A DNA stretch of 64,000 bases from contig WNYE01000008.1 of assembly GCA_021396245.1 (NCBI GenBank), forward strand, positions 1 through 64,000, given 5' to 3'. Below the pieces are notes generated by a model, which did not search any database, was not told where the DNA came from, and worked only from the letters and a program-made list of their open reading frames with translations. The first letter of the stretch is position 1. Every line of letters starts with the position of its first letter. Positions 1 through 10,812 of this stretch are shown piece after piece. This stretch comes from Sporothrix humicola (Eukaryota > Ascomycota > Sordariomycetes > Ophiostomatales > Ophiostomataceae). The translations under genes were made by a program, and so were the position numbers.

Positions 1-3000
1 AAAAACTTTATAATTTAGTTTAATAAATAATTTATAATTTAATTAATTAATTAAACCGAAAAGTAAAAAGTGTAAAAAGTATAAGTAAGTTAACTATAAT
101 AAATATTATTAAAGGTTTTTTAAATATTTAGTTAAAAAAAGTTATTATATTTTTAAAACTTTATACACCGTACACCGCGTCGGTAAAAAAACGAGTTATT
201 AACTCCGTAAACCGGTGCCGCCGGTTACTTATTTAACTTTTTAAAAAAAAGTAATTATTCTTTATTACTTTAACGAGTTTATAAATTATAATAACTTCGA
301 TAACTTTATTAATTATATTAAAAAACGTTATTAACTTTTAACTTTTAACTTTTTATTTTTTTAAAACGGTTTTATTAAACTTCGAAATAACGATAATACG
401 AAATATTTTAAAGTATAATAGTTAATAACTAAAACGTAAGTTAACTATAATAATATTTTAAAGTTAAAAAACGAAAAAGTCGTCGTAAACTTAAAAAAGT
501 ACGTTTAATATTTAATTTAACTTAAAAGTTTTACGTAAAAAAGTATAATAAATTATCGTTAAAATATTATTTATAAAAACGTTTTAATTAATAAAAATAC
601 GGTTATACGGCGCCGGTACCGGTAAAAGTAATAAAACGTTTAAGGTTAAAAAAAACCGACGAAAAAAAATTTTAACTTTATCGTTAAAATATACGGCGTA
701 CGTATTATTTAAACGTTTTAAAAACGAAAAAAAAAAAAAAACGACGAAAGTATAACTTTAAAAACGGACTTATTTTTTTAACCTTTATAAGTCGGTGTTT
801 TTTATTAAAGTTTCGTATAAAATAGCCCGTTAATAACACGTATTTGTATACCGGAAAACTTATTATTATACCCGTTGTACCGTCCGTACGGCCTCGTAAG
901 TTACTTTAAACCGGTCTTTGGCGTATACTTTTTTTTTCGTAACGTGAAAAGTATTAGTGACGGCGGTAACGGCCGTATTTTAATCGAAAAAACGTTATTT
1001 TTTTAAAAGTAACTTAATTAAAACGTATACGTATATAATATTAATAAATTTACTAAATAAGTCGTTAATTTAACGTTTAAAGGTAACGATATTAATAAGT
1101 AGTAACGGCGTCGAAAAGAGTATACTTTATTTTAAAAATATAACTTTTCTTTAATTAAGTTTAATTTAACAAAAACCGTCTACCGGTACCGGCGAAGTTA
1201 ACGTCGGTATAAAGTATATTTATAATATATAGTTGGATCTCGGTTAGTTTAATATAAAGTGTATAGTTTAAAAGTGTAATAAAGTTTACGTATAGTTTAT
1301 AGTAAATAAACGGTGGTAGGACCGAAGGTTTTACGGTTATTAAGTTAATGTATTAAGCGGCGTAAAAAGAAATAAATTTTATTCGTTTATAAAGTTAAAA
1401 AGTACGTTAGTATAAATGGAGGTTTATTTTACCGAGTTTTAAAGTAAGTAATAAAGGTTAATATTTTTTATTAAAACGACGTTATTTTTAACTTCGAAGG
1501 CCGGTAAAGTTACGAGTTAAAATAACGGTAAGTTTTATAATCGAGGATTAAAAGTATAAAGTTTATTATAAATATTAATAATGTATAATAACCGAGTTTC
1601 GGTTATTCGAATAATAATATATATAATATTTTTAATTATAATATATTACTAATATATTAACGAAAAACTTTTAACGACGTATTTAATAAAATAACTTTCT
1701 TTAACTTATAATTTATAATATTTATTAAAAGTTAAACTTAAAGTATCGTCGTTTTAAGTAAGTATAATTTTTTATAAAAAGATTACGTTAACGTTAAAGG
1801 AGTTTATATAATAAAAGGTAACTTATACGAAGCGGTTAATTTTATATATATTTTAAAAAATAATAAGTATTATTAATAGTTTAAATTTAACGGCGAAAGT
1901 TATAATATATTTAAAAAAATAATGTTTAGTTTATTTAAGGGAGAACGTTTACCGACACCGTTATTTAATTAATATTCGTTAAAGTACGCAAGGTAAATAA
2001 AGTAAAAGTAAAAAAAAACCGGGTATAAGCTTCAGTAGTTAACATAATGTTTATTAAATTTAATTTTTTCGTAAGTTTAGTTATTATAAACGCCGTTATA
2101 ATACGCATACCGTGAAAGTTTTTAATAGTTCCGGTTTAAGTAGCCTTAAGTTTAACACCGGTGATAAATTTACGGTTTATAGTTTTTTTAATACGAATAA
2201 GTATAATAAAACTTATAATTAATAATTACGTTATTTTAAAGTAAAAAGTTTATATTAGTTTTAAAGGTTAACGTAAAGTAAAAGTTATCGTTAAAAGTTA
2301 AGTTTAAATACCGGCGGATTATTAGTTTTATTTATATTACCGAGCGAAGTATATTTAGTTTAATAATTAAGTTTAATAAAAGTAAAATATTAGTTAATAC
2401 GTTTTAAAAAATAACTTTTAAACTTATAACGGTCGTTTTAACGTTAAAAGAAACCGTTTAAAAAAAGTTTTTTACGAATTAACGATTTATATTTTTAAAA
2501 AAAATAATAATATAATCTCCGTTAAAGAGTTAACGTACGACGGTAATAAAAGTATAACTTTTAATAGTTACCACGGTAGTTTTAATAATAACTTTGTTAA
2601 TTAACGGTAACGTTATTTAATTAATATATAAAAAAACTTTATTATAAAATAACGGTTTAATTATTATAATATCGAGGTTACTAAAGTATACGTATATTTG
2701 TTATAATAAAAAAGTAATTTATACCGTTACTTTAATAACGTAAGTTAATTACGTATAATTATTATTCGTTAAATAATCGACGAGTATAAATATAATAATT
2801 ACTAATATAATAACGACGTAAAAAGTTTAAAAAATAACAGTATAAAAAAGTTTTTAAAAAACTACGTTAAATATAATACCGGTTTACGAGTTAATTATAT
2901 ATATAATAATAAAAACGGAAATAACGTTTATAACGTAAAAGTTAAAAATACCGTAAATACCGGCGACATCAACGGAAATAAAAGTTATAAACGGTATACT

Positions 3001-3335
3001 AATAGTTTAATTATTAACGGCTTCAAAAGTACAAGTAAAAACGGTAAATATTAAAAACCAATTAAAAAAAAAAATAAAAATACTCAACGTATCAGTAATA
3101 ATACGGTTACGTTTATTAAAAAACTATAACGGGCTGTTAAAAACCGCGGCGGTACGGCTCTTTAAACGGGGGCGTAGGTTACTGGTCGACGCGGAGTTAT
3201 CCGCCGTCAACGGTCGTGTACGTTTCGTAAGCGCCGAGAGGGGGAGTGGCGGTATAACCGTGCCCTAGGGCCGCGCGGCTGCGTGTTGCGGCCGGGCGGC
3301 GGTAGGTATAGTAGTAACCGAGAGGTTAATATTAA
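1..3335. repeat. RIP-degenerated AT-rich repeat (relic transposon, family unknown)
   Basis: The stretch is very A+T rich and dominated by TpA, with CpA and TpG almost absent, while CpG (often inside ACGT, CCG, CGG) persists. That dinucleotide pattern is what RIP leaves, because it changes CpA to TpA on both strands. No open frame of useful length survives on either strand, as expected after C-to-T mutation creates many stops. A GC-richer block at about 3140-3310 is still poor in CpA and so belongs to the same mutated unit. CpA and TpG become normal again by about 3360. I infer a dead transposable element or other duplicated sequence; its class cannot be read by eye because the coding frames are destroyed. 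The left edge lies outside the window. Confidence 0.85.
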
Positions 3336-3753
3336 AAATAAATAAATAGATAAATGTAGATGGAGGTTAAAGGGATTCAACACAGTATGATTTTTATTAC
3401 TTATCGATACAGTCCAGTAAACAAGGTCGAAAAGTTGATTTTATGTTTTAATTGATTTTAGTGGAAAATATTATGGAATAACAAAGTTGTTTCGATATTT
3501 TATTTTCAAATTTACATTAAGTTAATTCAACTAATTTCATTTTAAAAAAAAAAAAAAAAAGAATTAAAGTAAAAAAATATTTCAAAATTAAGTCCTTATA
3601 AAATTAAAATAAATCTGAAATAAAAAAAGAAAACAAAAGAAAAAGTATCCAAGGTTTGCAATTTCAATGACTTGGACGAGGCAGTATGAAAGGGCACCAA
3701 AACTCCAGCTCCTTTTCCCCAACTTTACATTCCTGGCATACACCGAACTGGCA
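3336..3753. other. AT-rich spacer between RIP block and first gene
   Basis: AT-rich sequence with normal CpA/TpG content, including a 16-17 A run near 3546-3561. It probably holds the 3' untranslated region of the minus-strand gene that ends at 3754. No gene seen. Confidence 0.6.
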
Positions 3754-5136
3754 TTAGTATCTCGTGTAGGGCGGGTTTACAGCTTCGACGTCGATGGCCG
3801 TATAATGGCCTCGGTTTACATCATTGATTGCCGCGGCTGGTGAAGCTGCGGTGTTGACCATGGCGATGCTGTTCCCCTCTTTGGCATTGTTGAGCTGCTG
3901 TTCTGACGGTGACTCATGCTTCCATGGGCGAAGCCACGACTTGGAGTATTGGTCGCTTTCAGACGTGGTGTTGGTGATGGTGTGGAGTGCTGCCTCGCTA
4001 CCGCCAGCCTTGCCATTGCCATCGCCTTCTTGGTTCCCATGACGATGGGACTTGGCCCGCTTCTTCTTCATGTTCTGCTCAAACCGGAAGAACTCCCGGC
4101 CTTTGCTGATCGCCTCGACGACAGCAACTGCGAATAGGAGCACGGCCGTGGTCTGGCCAAAGTCCCAGTCGTTTTCAGACTCGTCGGCCGCCTCGCCCTC
4201 TTCGCCCAGAAGCCCCTGGTTGGCCGTCCGCATGGCAATCATCATGTACAGGTGGACCGGGAACTGAAGAAAGGCAGCGACCAAGATATACCGGCGATGG
4301 GTGGAGCCGTCAAAGACACTGAACATCATGACAGACAACAACCAGCTGCAAGTGAGCCAGATGTACACACGGTCGGCCTGTGGGTGGGGGGCTGTGGGAT
4401 TGCTGGTGTAGGCGCTGTTGTAGCAGAAGCCCGGCTCCTTGTCCGGGTTCCACTGGCCCAGCTTCTGGTTGAGCAGGATGGTGAGGGTAAGGAAAAAGGC
4501 GGAGAAGAGGTACGTGATGCGGTATCGTGTCGATAAGACAGCCTTATCGATGATGGGGTTGGACCTGTTGGGTTTGCAGAGGGACGGGAGCACCGCGCGG
4601 AGATTGTCGATCCAGCCGCGGAGGATGTGAGGGAGGCTTTGTCTCTTCCGATGCCGTCCATATCCATCTCCGTCTTCATCTTCATCCGCAAGTCCGGTCG
4701 CCCGTCTGTGCCGCCGCTGGCGATACTGTTCTTTGCGCGCGACGCAAAAGGACAGGCAGACGAGCGCCGCCGCGACAGACACGCCGACAAAGCTGACAAT
4801 GTCGTAGATGAGGCGCAGGTGGTAGAGGTCGATGCGCCTGTACCCCGTAAAGGCGGAGATCATGAGCGCGATGCCCGTCATGACCTGGATGTCGTTGCCA
4901 ATCATGAGAATGTCCTGCACCATCTCCAGGCGCTTGGTCTCGACAATATGCTCGTCGGAGCCGTCTTCATGATGCAGGTCCAGGCGGCCGTGTCGTGAAA
5001 AGAAAAAGACCCAGAGTGCCAGACTCAGCGACAGAAAAGCCTGGCCTGTGAACCCGATGATGATGCCGATGCCAGCAATGTCGGGCATGGGCTCGCCGAC
5101 AAGGCGGCATGTGTTCGGATCTGCCTCCTCTGCCAT
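3754..5136 (-). CDS. Fungal seven-transmembrane protein of unknown function
   Basis: Single-exon frame of 460 aa starting at the ATG at 5136; a longer frame upstream begins only with TTG and was not used. The protein opens with a short polar segment containing one Cys (about residue 10), then a conserved-looking MPDIAGIGI stretch leading into the first membrane segment (about 20-46). Further hydrophobic segments lie near 79-100, 109-133 and 205-225, followed by three more, giving about seven. The loop between the third and fourth segments is basic. The last segment is followed by a GREFFRFEQNMKKKR stretch and a disordered Ser/Asn-rich tail. Many ascomycetes carry proteins with this plan (N-terminal Cys, PDIAGIG-like motif, seven helices, polar tail) annotated only as hypothetical. 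A receptor-like role would be speculation. It is the gene closest to the RIP block. Confidence 0.75.
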   Translation of the reverse strand: MAEEADPNTCRLVGEPMPDIAGIGIIIGFTGQAFLSLSLALWVFFFSRHGRLDLHHEDGSDEHIVETKRLEMVQDILMIGNDIQVMTGIALMISAFTGYRRIDLYHLRLIYDIVSFVGVSVAAALVCLSFCVARKEQYRQRRHRRATGLADEDEDGDGYGRHRKRQSLPHILRGWIDNLRAVLPSLCKPNRSNPIIDKAVLSTRYRITYLFSAFFLTLTILLNQKLGQWNPDKEPGFCYNSAYTSNPTAPHPQADRVYIWLTCSWLLSVMMFSVFDGSTHRRYILVAAFLQFPVHLYMMIAMRTANQGLLGEEGEAADESENDWDFGQTTAVLLFAVAVVEAISKGREFFRFEQNMKKKRAKSHRHGNQEGDGNGKAGGSEAALHTITNTTSESDQYSKSWLRPWKHESPSEQQLNNAKEGNSIAMVNTAASPAAAINDVNRGHYTAIDVEAVNPPYTRY

Positions 5137-5730
5137 GGGGCCGCGAGGATGAGCAAGGTTGGGCAAGAAGTGTAGGTGTGTTGATTGATTGAAAGACTTT
5201 CTCTCCGAACTCGACGTAGTTTAGGAGAAGATGCCCGTTTCTTTCGCCTTTTTGGTCGTTCCTTCCCCGAAATCGAGAGTGCGCACGCTAGTAAAACCAA
5301 CAGATGGTGAAAACAAACAAAGAAGGTGCAATCGAGAAAAGGAATGAGCTTGAGAGAATGCATGATCAAATCGCCAGAAGCTCAACCGTCTACCGGCATT
5401 CTTTTGTAGTCGTTTTTGTTTTGTTACACAGTCTGTGAATATATATTCTGTTGGTTTTCACCTTTCCATAATAGTCGCCATTGTGCGAGACTGAAGTAAG
5501 CCACGCCGGATGCATATGATGATACGCAACACAAATCCTTCTGACTACCAATCTGACGGCCCCTGCCGCTTCCCCAGCCAAATAAATGCCGTTGATTTAG
5601 GGTTTGCACTGATAACGCCTCGAACGGCACTAATACAGGCCGCAATGAGAGCCAATCCATGGAAATTGGGGTCGCATTCTCGACGGAGCCATCCAGCGTC
5701 TTTGTTCTTTGCTTCCTGCCGCCTCAAATC
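5137..5730. other. Intergenic region, 3' of lactonohydrolase and 5' of 7-TM gene
   Basis: Both flanking genes are on the minus strand, so this holds the leader and promoter of the 7-TM gene and the 3' end of the SMP-30 gene. Short overlapping frames here look random. No RNA gene or repeat seen. Confidence 0.5.
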
Positions 5731-7207
5731 TCACATTTCAGACTCAATGGTCGCCCCCACGGCGGCTAGGGTGACATAATACAGCTCTGTCTCAGCACAG
5801 ACGACCATGCGACCGGGGCCGGCGAATTGGAAATTCGCCGCTGTTGTTCCCAGGTAAATTTTTCCCAAGAGCGTGCCGGACGCGTTCCAAACTTGGATAC
5901 CGTCACCGCAGCCGGCGTAGACATTGCCCTTTTCGTCGCAGTGGACACCATCGGGAACAACCGAGTCGACGTAGGCAAATGTCTTACGGTTTTCGAAAGT
6001 GCCGTCGGCAGCCACGTCGTAGCGGTAGATGGTGGCCGGGTCGCCGTAATCGAAGCCGTGGAGGCCGTGGTGCATGCCCGTGTCCGAGACATAGGCATAG
6101 CGGCCATCAGGGGAGAAAGTCAGTCCATTGGGCAAGGTAAAGCCATCGGCCACGACCGTCACGGCACCCGTCGACTCGATCCAGCGATAAACCTGGTTGC
6201 GGAGGCCCGGTGCTGGACGGAAATCCTGCAAAAAGCCGTACAGAGTGTCGGTAAAGTAGACATCGCGCGAGCGAGGATGGACGGCGACATCGTTGAGCGA
6301 GCTGAACTGGCGGCCAAAGTAGTTGTTGAGGACTACGGTTGTATTGTACGGCGGCCTGGGGTTCATGACGTAAAGCGCCGAAGGGATGTCAGGGCCCATG
6401 CCCTCGCCGGCGAACAAGATCTGGCCGCGGTAGTTTGTGCCGCCTGTCTGTCAGTGGAAATAAATGAGAGATAGAGGGGCATGAAGAGGCCTACCATTCG
6501 GGTTGACGACGAGCGGCGCTGAATCAACGACCGTTACTGGCACAATCGTCTCAGCATCCGAGGCCCCGGCCTTTTTGCGTTCTGATGCCGCTTGAGCGTC
6601 TCCCAATGAGATCTTTTGGATAATGGCCGACTTGGCTAGGCCCGTCCCAGCATCTGGAGCACCGGCATTCTGCACGAAAAAGACCTCGTCTGTACTGCGC
6701 GACCAAACGACGGCCTCGTGGAATAAAGGATCTTTTTCAGACACGGCAATCCGCGTCAGGGTTGGGTCCGACCCGATCAACGCGACAAAGCTCGGGTCGT
6801 AGACGTGAAAGGGACGCTCTTTGAGCGACTCCGCGGTGTGTCCTGGCGGGACAAATGGCTGAAGAGGGCCGTCATGTCAGAAGAGATATCTTTGGGAAAG
6901 CAGTATCGATATCGGTATTGGAAGAGGGGCAGATGCTCACCTTGCTGGTGCCGTTGAACTCGGTCGACGGCGGGACGTGAGGCAGTGCATTGAATGACCG
7001 CTGGTCAATGAACTGGGCCTGTGATGGGATAGGGCCTGCTTGAATCTGAGTTGCTTTGAACTGCAAGAATGATGGCAGAAGAGAAGACAGCTCCAAAGAG
7101 TCAGACTTGCGAACGGCCAAAAGGATGGCGAAAGCCGCGAGAAGCCAGAACCTAGATGAGAATCGGGCAGCCGGGGCCGTTCCTGTGGCCTCTTGGGGTG
7201 CCATCAT
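5731..7207 (-). CDS. SMP-30/gluconolactonase-family lactonohydrolase, signal-anchored or secreted
   Basis: Three exons on the minus strand: 7207-6941, 6858-6495 and 6443-5731, giving 447 aa. Intron 1 (6859-6940, 82 bp) starts GTGAGC and ends CAG; intron 2 (6444-6494) starts GTAGGC and ends CAG. Phases join without a stop. The N-terminus has a hydrophobic stretch (FWLLAAFAILLAV, about residues 19-31) that could be a signal peptide or anchor. The C-terminal part is a six-bladed SMP-30 propeller: NPNGG followed by the metal-ligand type GEGMGPD, then SSLNDVAV, PNGLTFSPDG and VVPDGVHCDEKGN. The family hydrolyses lactones or related esters with a divalent metal; the substrate here is unknown. It lies 341 bp downstream of a secretory lipase gene on the same strand. 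The ATG at 7207 is followed directly by a second ATG. Confidence 0.85.
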
Positions 7208-7548
7208 GTGTTGCGATATATGCGGTCGGGACTGAAAGAGAGTGAAACTATAAGATGAAAGCGAAGTTCTCCGAAAGATCCGGGGAAAGAAGACCTGAAG
7301 AAACGTCGTGTCAAGATCTCTTAAGATACAGAAGGAGCGCAGTGCTGAAAGCGAGGTCGGAGACCCACAGTTTTCCCGCCAACCCGAGCTGACGATCGCT
7401 GTATTTACGGTGAAGCACAGTGTACTGGGGAAATACCATGGATCGCTCTTTCTCTTTTCGCACTCAACAAAGTAAAACCGTCTACATACATTTTGGAGCC
7501 CCTGAATGCAAACCAATAATTGACCTCGTCTCTCTCTCTTCACAACAC
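7208..7548. promoter_or_regulatory. Promoter/leader region of lactonohydrolase gene
   Basis: 341-bp gap between the lipase stop and the lactonohydrolase ATG, both minus strand. It must carry the lipase 3' end and the lactonohydrolase leader. No specific element recognised. Confidence 0.4.
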
Positions 7549-8958
7549 TCAATGATATGGCCCATTCGGATCGACAGACACCGTGACGTTCTGCACAACA
7601 CAACCGGACGACGGAAGACCTGCTGTCAACGCCGTTGGCGTCCCGTCCAACACTTCGCCCACGAAATCCAGCGCCCGCTGCCGGCCATTTGTCAATTCGT
7701 CATTGTGGCCACCGACGAGATTGCGTTGATACAAGAAGAGCGACGATGACCGCGTTGATGTCGAGTTGGCCCGCGCCGCACAGTACGTCTCCACGATCCG
7801 GTCCACCTCGGCTGACGGGCACATCTCGTCACCCACCGCCTGGTAGTAGAACGTCCGCGTTTGCACCGGCGGCGATCCTTTCTGTCCCGCCCAGCCCTCA
7901 CTTTTGAACATTTCGAGGAACCCAGTCGACCCAAGCACCGACTCCCTCCCGTTCTTGAAGAAGAAGAACATGTTCATGTACGCAAAGTGCAGCAGCGACT
8001 GCCAGCCGGTCATGTACCGCGCGCTGTGGAACTCGGTCGTGTTGTAGACGCCCGACGGCCACAGAATGGATTCGAGCTCTTGCTTCTGGGCCGGGTACAT
8101 TGTCGTCAAGCCCAGCAAGGCCTGGGCCATAAGACCAGCGACATCGCGCCCGCTCAAGAGGTCAAAGCTGCGTGTTGAGTTGGCCGTCATGCCGCCCACG
8201 ACGGCGCCGTGAATTCGCAGAGTGGGCGCATACGCGTCGGCCATCTCGAGGGCATAGTCTGTGGCCGTGGCACCGCTGCTGTAGCCCCAGAACGCCAGCG
8301 TGACATTGTTGATATTGACGGCGGTCGTGGTGTTGCGGTACGTCGGGATTACAGTCGAATCTGGAACACCCTGGCGAAGAGTCGCAACGGCAGCTAGGGC
8401 AGCATCCAGAATGACATGTCCGGCGAGCACGTTGGCTCCATAGCTTGCCTGCGGACCTTCATAGTCTGGTACCGACACGTACCAGCCGCGCTTGAGAGCC
8501 ACGGCGATCTCGCCGTACGGCTCGCCAAACTGCAGTCCGTATCCAGGACCAGCATCGACACAAGCCGAGTCATACGGCGGATGGTAGGACAGAAGAGGAA
8601 CTCGGACTCCGGTCCCATTCTGGCTACCACCATTGGCTTCTTTCTTGGGCACGAAAATTGTCGTCGTGCCTACCATAGGCTTGTCGTGGCTGTCTGACGA
8701 CCGGAACTGCAACTGGAACACGTCGCGGTAGCCTTCAAAGCTGAGGGCTAACGCAGACATGTTGTACGCGTGCGGGCGTACTTTCAGGACAGTACCCGGC
8801 GCTGTGGACTCCCATCCAGCTGCTGGCGCATCAGTCATCCACGGGTCCCGCGAAGGGTAGGGAAGGCGAGTGCCGCCATCGCTACCGTCGTCAATGTCGG
8901 CCGAAACGGCGCTGATGGTGGCTGCCGCCCAGAAGACAGACAATCGAGTGAGCTGCAT
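7549..8958 (-). CDS. Secretory lipase (LIP family, alpha/beta hydrolase)
   Basis: Single-exon gene, 469 aa, ATG at 8958. A signal peptide is clear (MQLTRLSVFWAAATISAVSA). The body matches the fungal secretory lipase family (Candida LIP type): early PGTVLKVRP, a SFEGYRDVFQLQFRSSD segment, and the oxyanion-region PLLSYHPPYDS. The nucleophile elbow is GYSSG at residues 225-229 with Ser227. A likely catalytic Asp lies in the AVGDEMCPSAEVD segment and a His in GGHNDELT near the C-terminus. Several N-glycosylation sequons (NMS, NGT, NTT, NVT) fit secretion. The family hydrolyses triacylglycerols or other esters outside the cell. The lactonohydrolase downstream is also an ester-type hydrolase on the same strand, but shared transcription is not shown. 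Confidence 0.9.
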   Translation of the reverse strand: MQLTRLSVFWAAATISAVSADIDDGSDGGTRLPYPSRDPWMTDAPAAGWESTAPGTVLKVRPHAYNMSALALSFEGYRDVFQLQFRSSDSHDKPMVGTTTIFVPKKEANGGSQNGTGVRVPLLSYHPPYDSACVDAGPGYGLQFGEPYGEIAVALKRGWYVSVPDYEGPQASYGANVLAGHVILDAALAAVATLRQGVPDSTVIPTYRNTTTAVNINNVTLAFWGYSSGATATDYALEMADAYAPTLRIHGAVVGGMTANSTRSFDLLSGRDVAGLMAQALLGLTTMYPAQKQELESILWPSGVYNTTEFHSARYMTGWQSLLHFAYMNMFFFFKNGRESVLGSTGFLEMFKSEGWAGQKGSPPVQTRTFYYQAVGDEMCPSAEVDRIVETYCAARANSTSTRSSSLFLYQRNLVGGHNDELTNGRQRALDFVGEVLDGTPTALTAGLPSSGCVVQNVTVSVDPNGPYH

Positions 8959-9893
8959 TGTGGTGGTGTCAAGTGAGTATGCAGCAGCCAGTACCCCGAG
9001 TTTCTCAAACTGCTCAAGTGAACAGTGACCTTAATGAACAAACATCAGAGCTCGATGCCCAAAGGCCAAGAATCGGCTACAAGTACCGACAATAGTTGCC
9101 GGAAAAGCTTGTTGGGAGCGGTAGATGCCACGATCTGGATCTGCTGCCACCGTGCCACCTTACATCGCTCTTGTTCCTGCTGTGCCTCTCGCTTAACAAA
9201 ATCTCGGGACAGATATCGCCGTCTACGGCCGGTATCTATTGTTTATTACACGTGGTCTATTTTTATGCCCACATTTTGTTGCCTTTAGGTTTTGTCTTCC
9301 TTCTCCCCGTTATTCTCCTCACCATGAATCAATTTGCTGCTATCTGTTCTGGGCGTTCAGATGCACTCTCCATCCACAACACATCCACAACAATGTTTAT
9401 ATCGCTGATGTTGTTATTGGATTCATGCTTTCCTGCCAATATCTATTCTTAGCATATTGCAGGCGGCTCCCAATATTAAGGGACATACCAAGCATTTGCT
9501 CACTTAATCTATGCCATATGGCATGGCATAGGAATCGGTTGACCAGGTTCCTGACCAGACACGACGGGAAAACGATCGGATAAGAGGGGGCACACATCAT
9601 AAAGAGATCCTTCAAAACGGAAACATTAGGCTAAACAATACCTCCCACGATCGTTTTATGGGCTTTGATTTCGGTTATCGCATCAACACAAGCATTGTCA
9701 ATATGTTTTGATTCTCCTCATATTATTCATTCTTACGACTCGACAACTCGACGCCATCTGGGCTGGTTTAGGACTCCCCACCGTTCCGACACCCTCCGTC
9801 CCCACCTTTCCGTCCGTGTCAATCATTCAACTCTCTAGTTCGCTCCTTCGTCTCTTCTTTCCTCGATTCGAAAACGGCTCTAGCCCCCACCCC
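8959..9893. other. Intergenic region upstream of lipase gene
   Basis: 935 bp holding the lipase promoter and the 3' flank of the DUF3237-like gene, both on the minus strand. Pyrimidine-rich patches lie near 9295-9330 and 9820-9865. Frames on the plus strand here have no recognisable domain. No RNA gene seen. Confidence 0.5.
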
Positions 9894-10463
9894 TCATGCC
9901 GATGTCAACTGCCACAGGTCGATCTGGTAGCCATCTGCATTGGTCCGCAGTACACCCACCGCCAGAATGTCGTTGAGCCAGTTGTAGGCGGCGCTTGTTG
10001 TCTCGAGGATGGCGTGCACATGAACTGCGCCCGTCGTCGTGCCCGGCACCGTCTGGCCCTTGGTCTCGACCATAATGTTGGCCCCGTCCAGCGTCAACAG
10101 CTGGAAGCGTGCGTCTGTCCCAAAGAACGTGGTGGCCTTGGGGTCCTTGCTGGCCGCCGCGTCGTCGGCGACGTTGACGCCGTTGAGAATCGTGCCATAC
10201 GACGCCCAATCTGCCCCGATCTCGAGCACCTTGCCCGAGATACGGGGGCCAATGGCCTGTCCGCCGTGAATGGGGAAGACCGCGTGCGTTGTTTGCTTGA
10301 CACCTGTGCCGACTTTGAGAGACAGGCCCAGCGTGACGTTGCAGCTGAACAAGAAGTTGAGGCCGGGTGCAGCAGGCGTCGTTGTCGTAGTCTGGTTCTG
10401 AGCCTGGGCTGGTGATCCTAAGGCCGCGAGGGCGAATAAAAGGTGTGTTGGCGAGAATTTCAT
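9894..10463 (-). CDS. Secreted DUF3237-like protein
   Basis: Single-exon frame of 189 aa from the ATG at 10463; the frame extends upstream only to a TTG, so that extension is rejected. The N-terminus is a signal peptide (MKFSPTHLLFALAALGSPAQA) followed by a Thr-rich spacer. The mature part is a compact beta-rich domain with features of DUF3237: PGLNFLF near the start, a central HGGQAIGPRISGKVLEIGADWAS segment, then GVNVADD, TDARFQLLTLDGA, GAVHVHAILETT and a final IDLWQLTSA strand. The biochemical role of this family is not established. Two His in the HVHAI strand and one in HGGQ might cluster, but that is inference. Confidence 0.75.
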   Translation of the reverse strand: MKFSPTHLLFALAALGSPAQAQNQTTTTTPAAPGLNFLFSCNVTLGLSLKVGTGVKQTTHAVFPIHGGQAIGPRISGKVLEIGADWASYGTILNGVNVADDAAASKDPKATTFFGTDARFQLLTLDGANIMVETKGQTVPGTTTGAVHVHAILETTSAAYNWLNDILAVGVLRTNADGYQIDLWQLTSA

Positions 10464-10812
10464 GATGTGTTGGTTTGGTGAGATTGGCAAAAATGACTGC
10501 TAGATGTTTGGCGTGGGAGAAAGGAGAGAAGGGTGTAGGTCGTAATGGAAGTACAGATTATTTGATGTGATGAGGGCAGTATGCAAGATTTAAGTAAGGT
10601 TCCATAAATAGAGACAGGGCAAGATATGCTGGTAATATCAGATAAAACTTTATTTTAACCTTGGATTTCTGAATTTTGCATGCATCGGACGTCTTTTATT
10701 TCATTTTCTCATAAAATACCAACAAGTGCTGCAACTCACAAAAAAGAGAAGATGAAATAAAAATAAACAAAACCAAAGCATTTGTTATTAAACTGTCCTT
10801 CTCTTCCGTTCC
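10464..10812. other. Promoter of DUF3237-like gene
   Basis: 349 bp. On the minus strand a TATTTAT stretch near 10604-10610 lies about 140 bp upstream of the ATG and could serve as an AT-rich core element; this is weak. The far end (10660-10812) is AT-rich and probably the 3' flank of the next gene. Confidence 0.35.

Noticed and set aside
1588..1606. Perfect 8-bp hairpin in the RIP block (ATAACCGA..TCGGTTAT)
   Set aside because: Short inverted repeats are common in TpA-enriched RIP sequence; no evidence of a terminator or terminal repeat.
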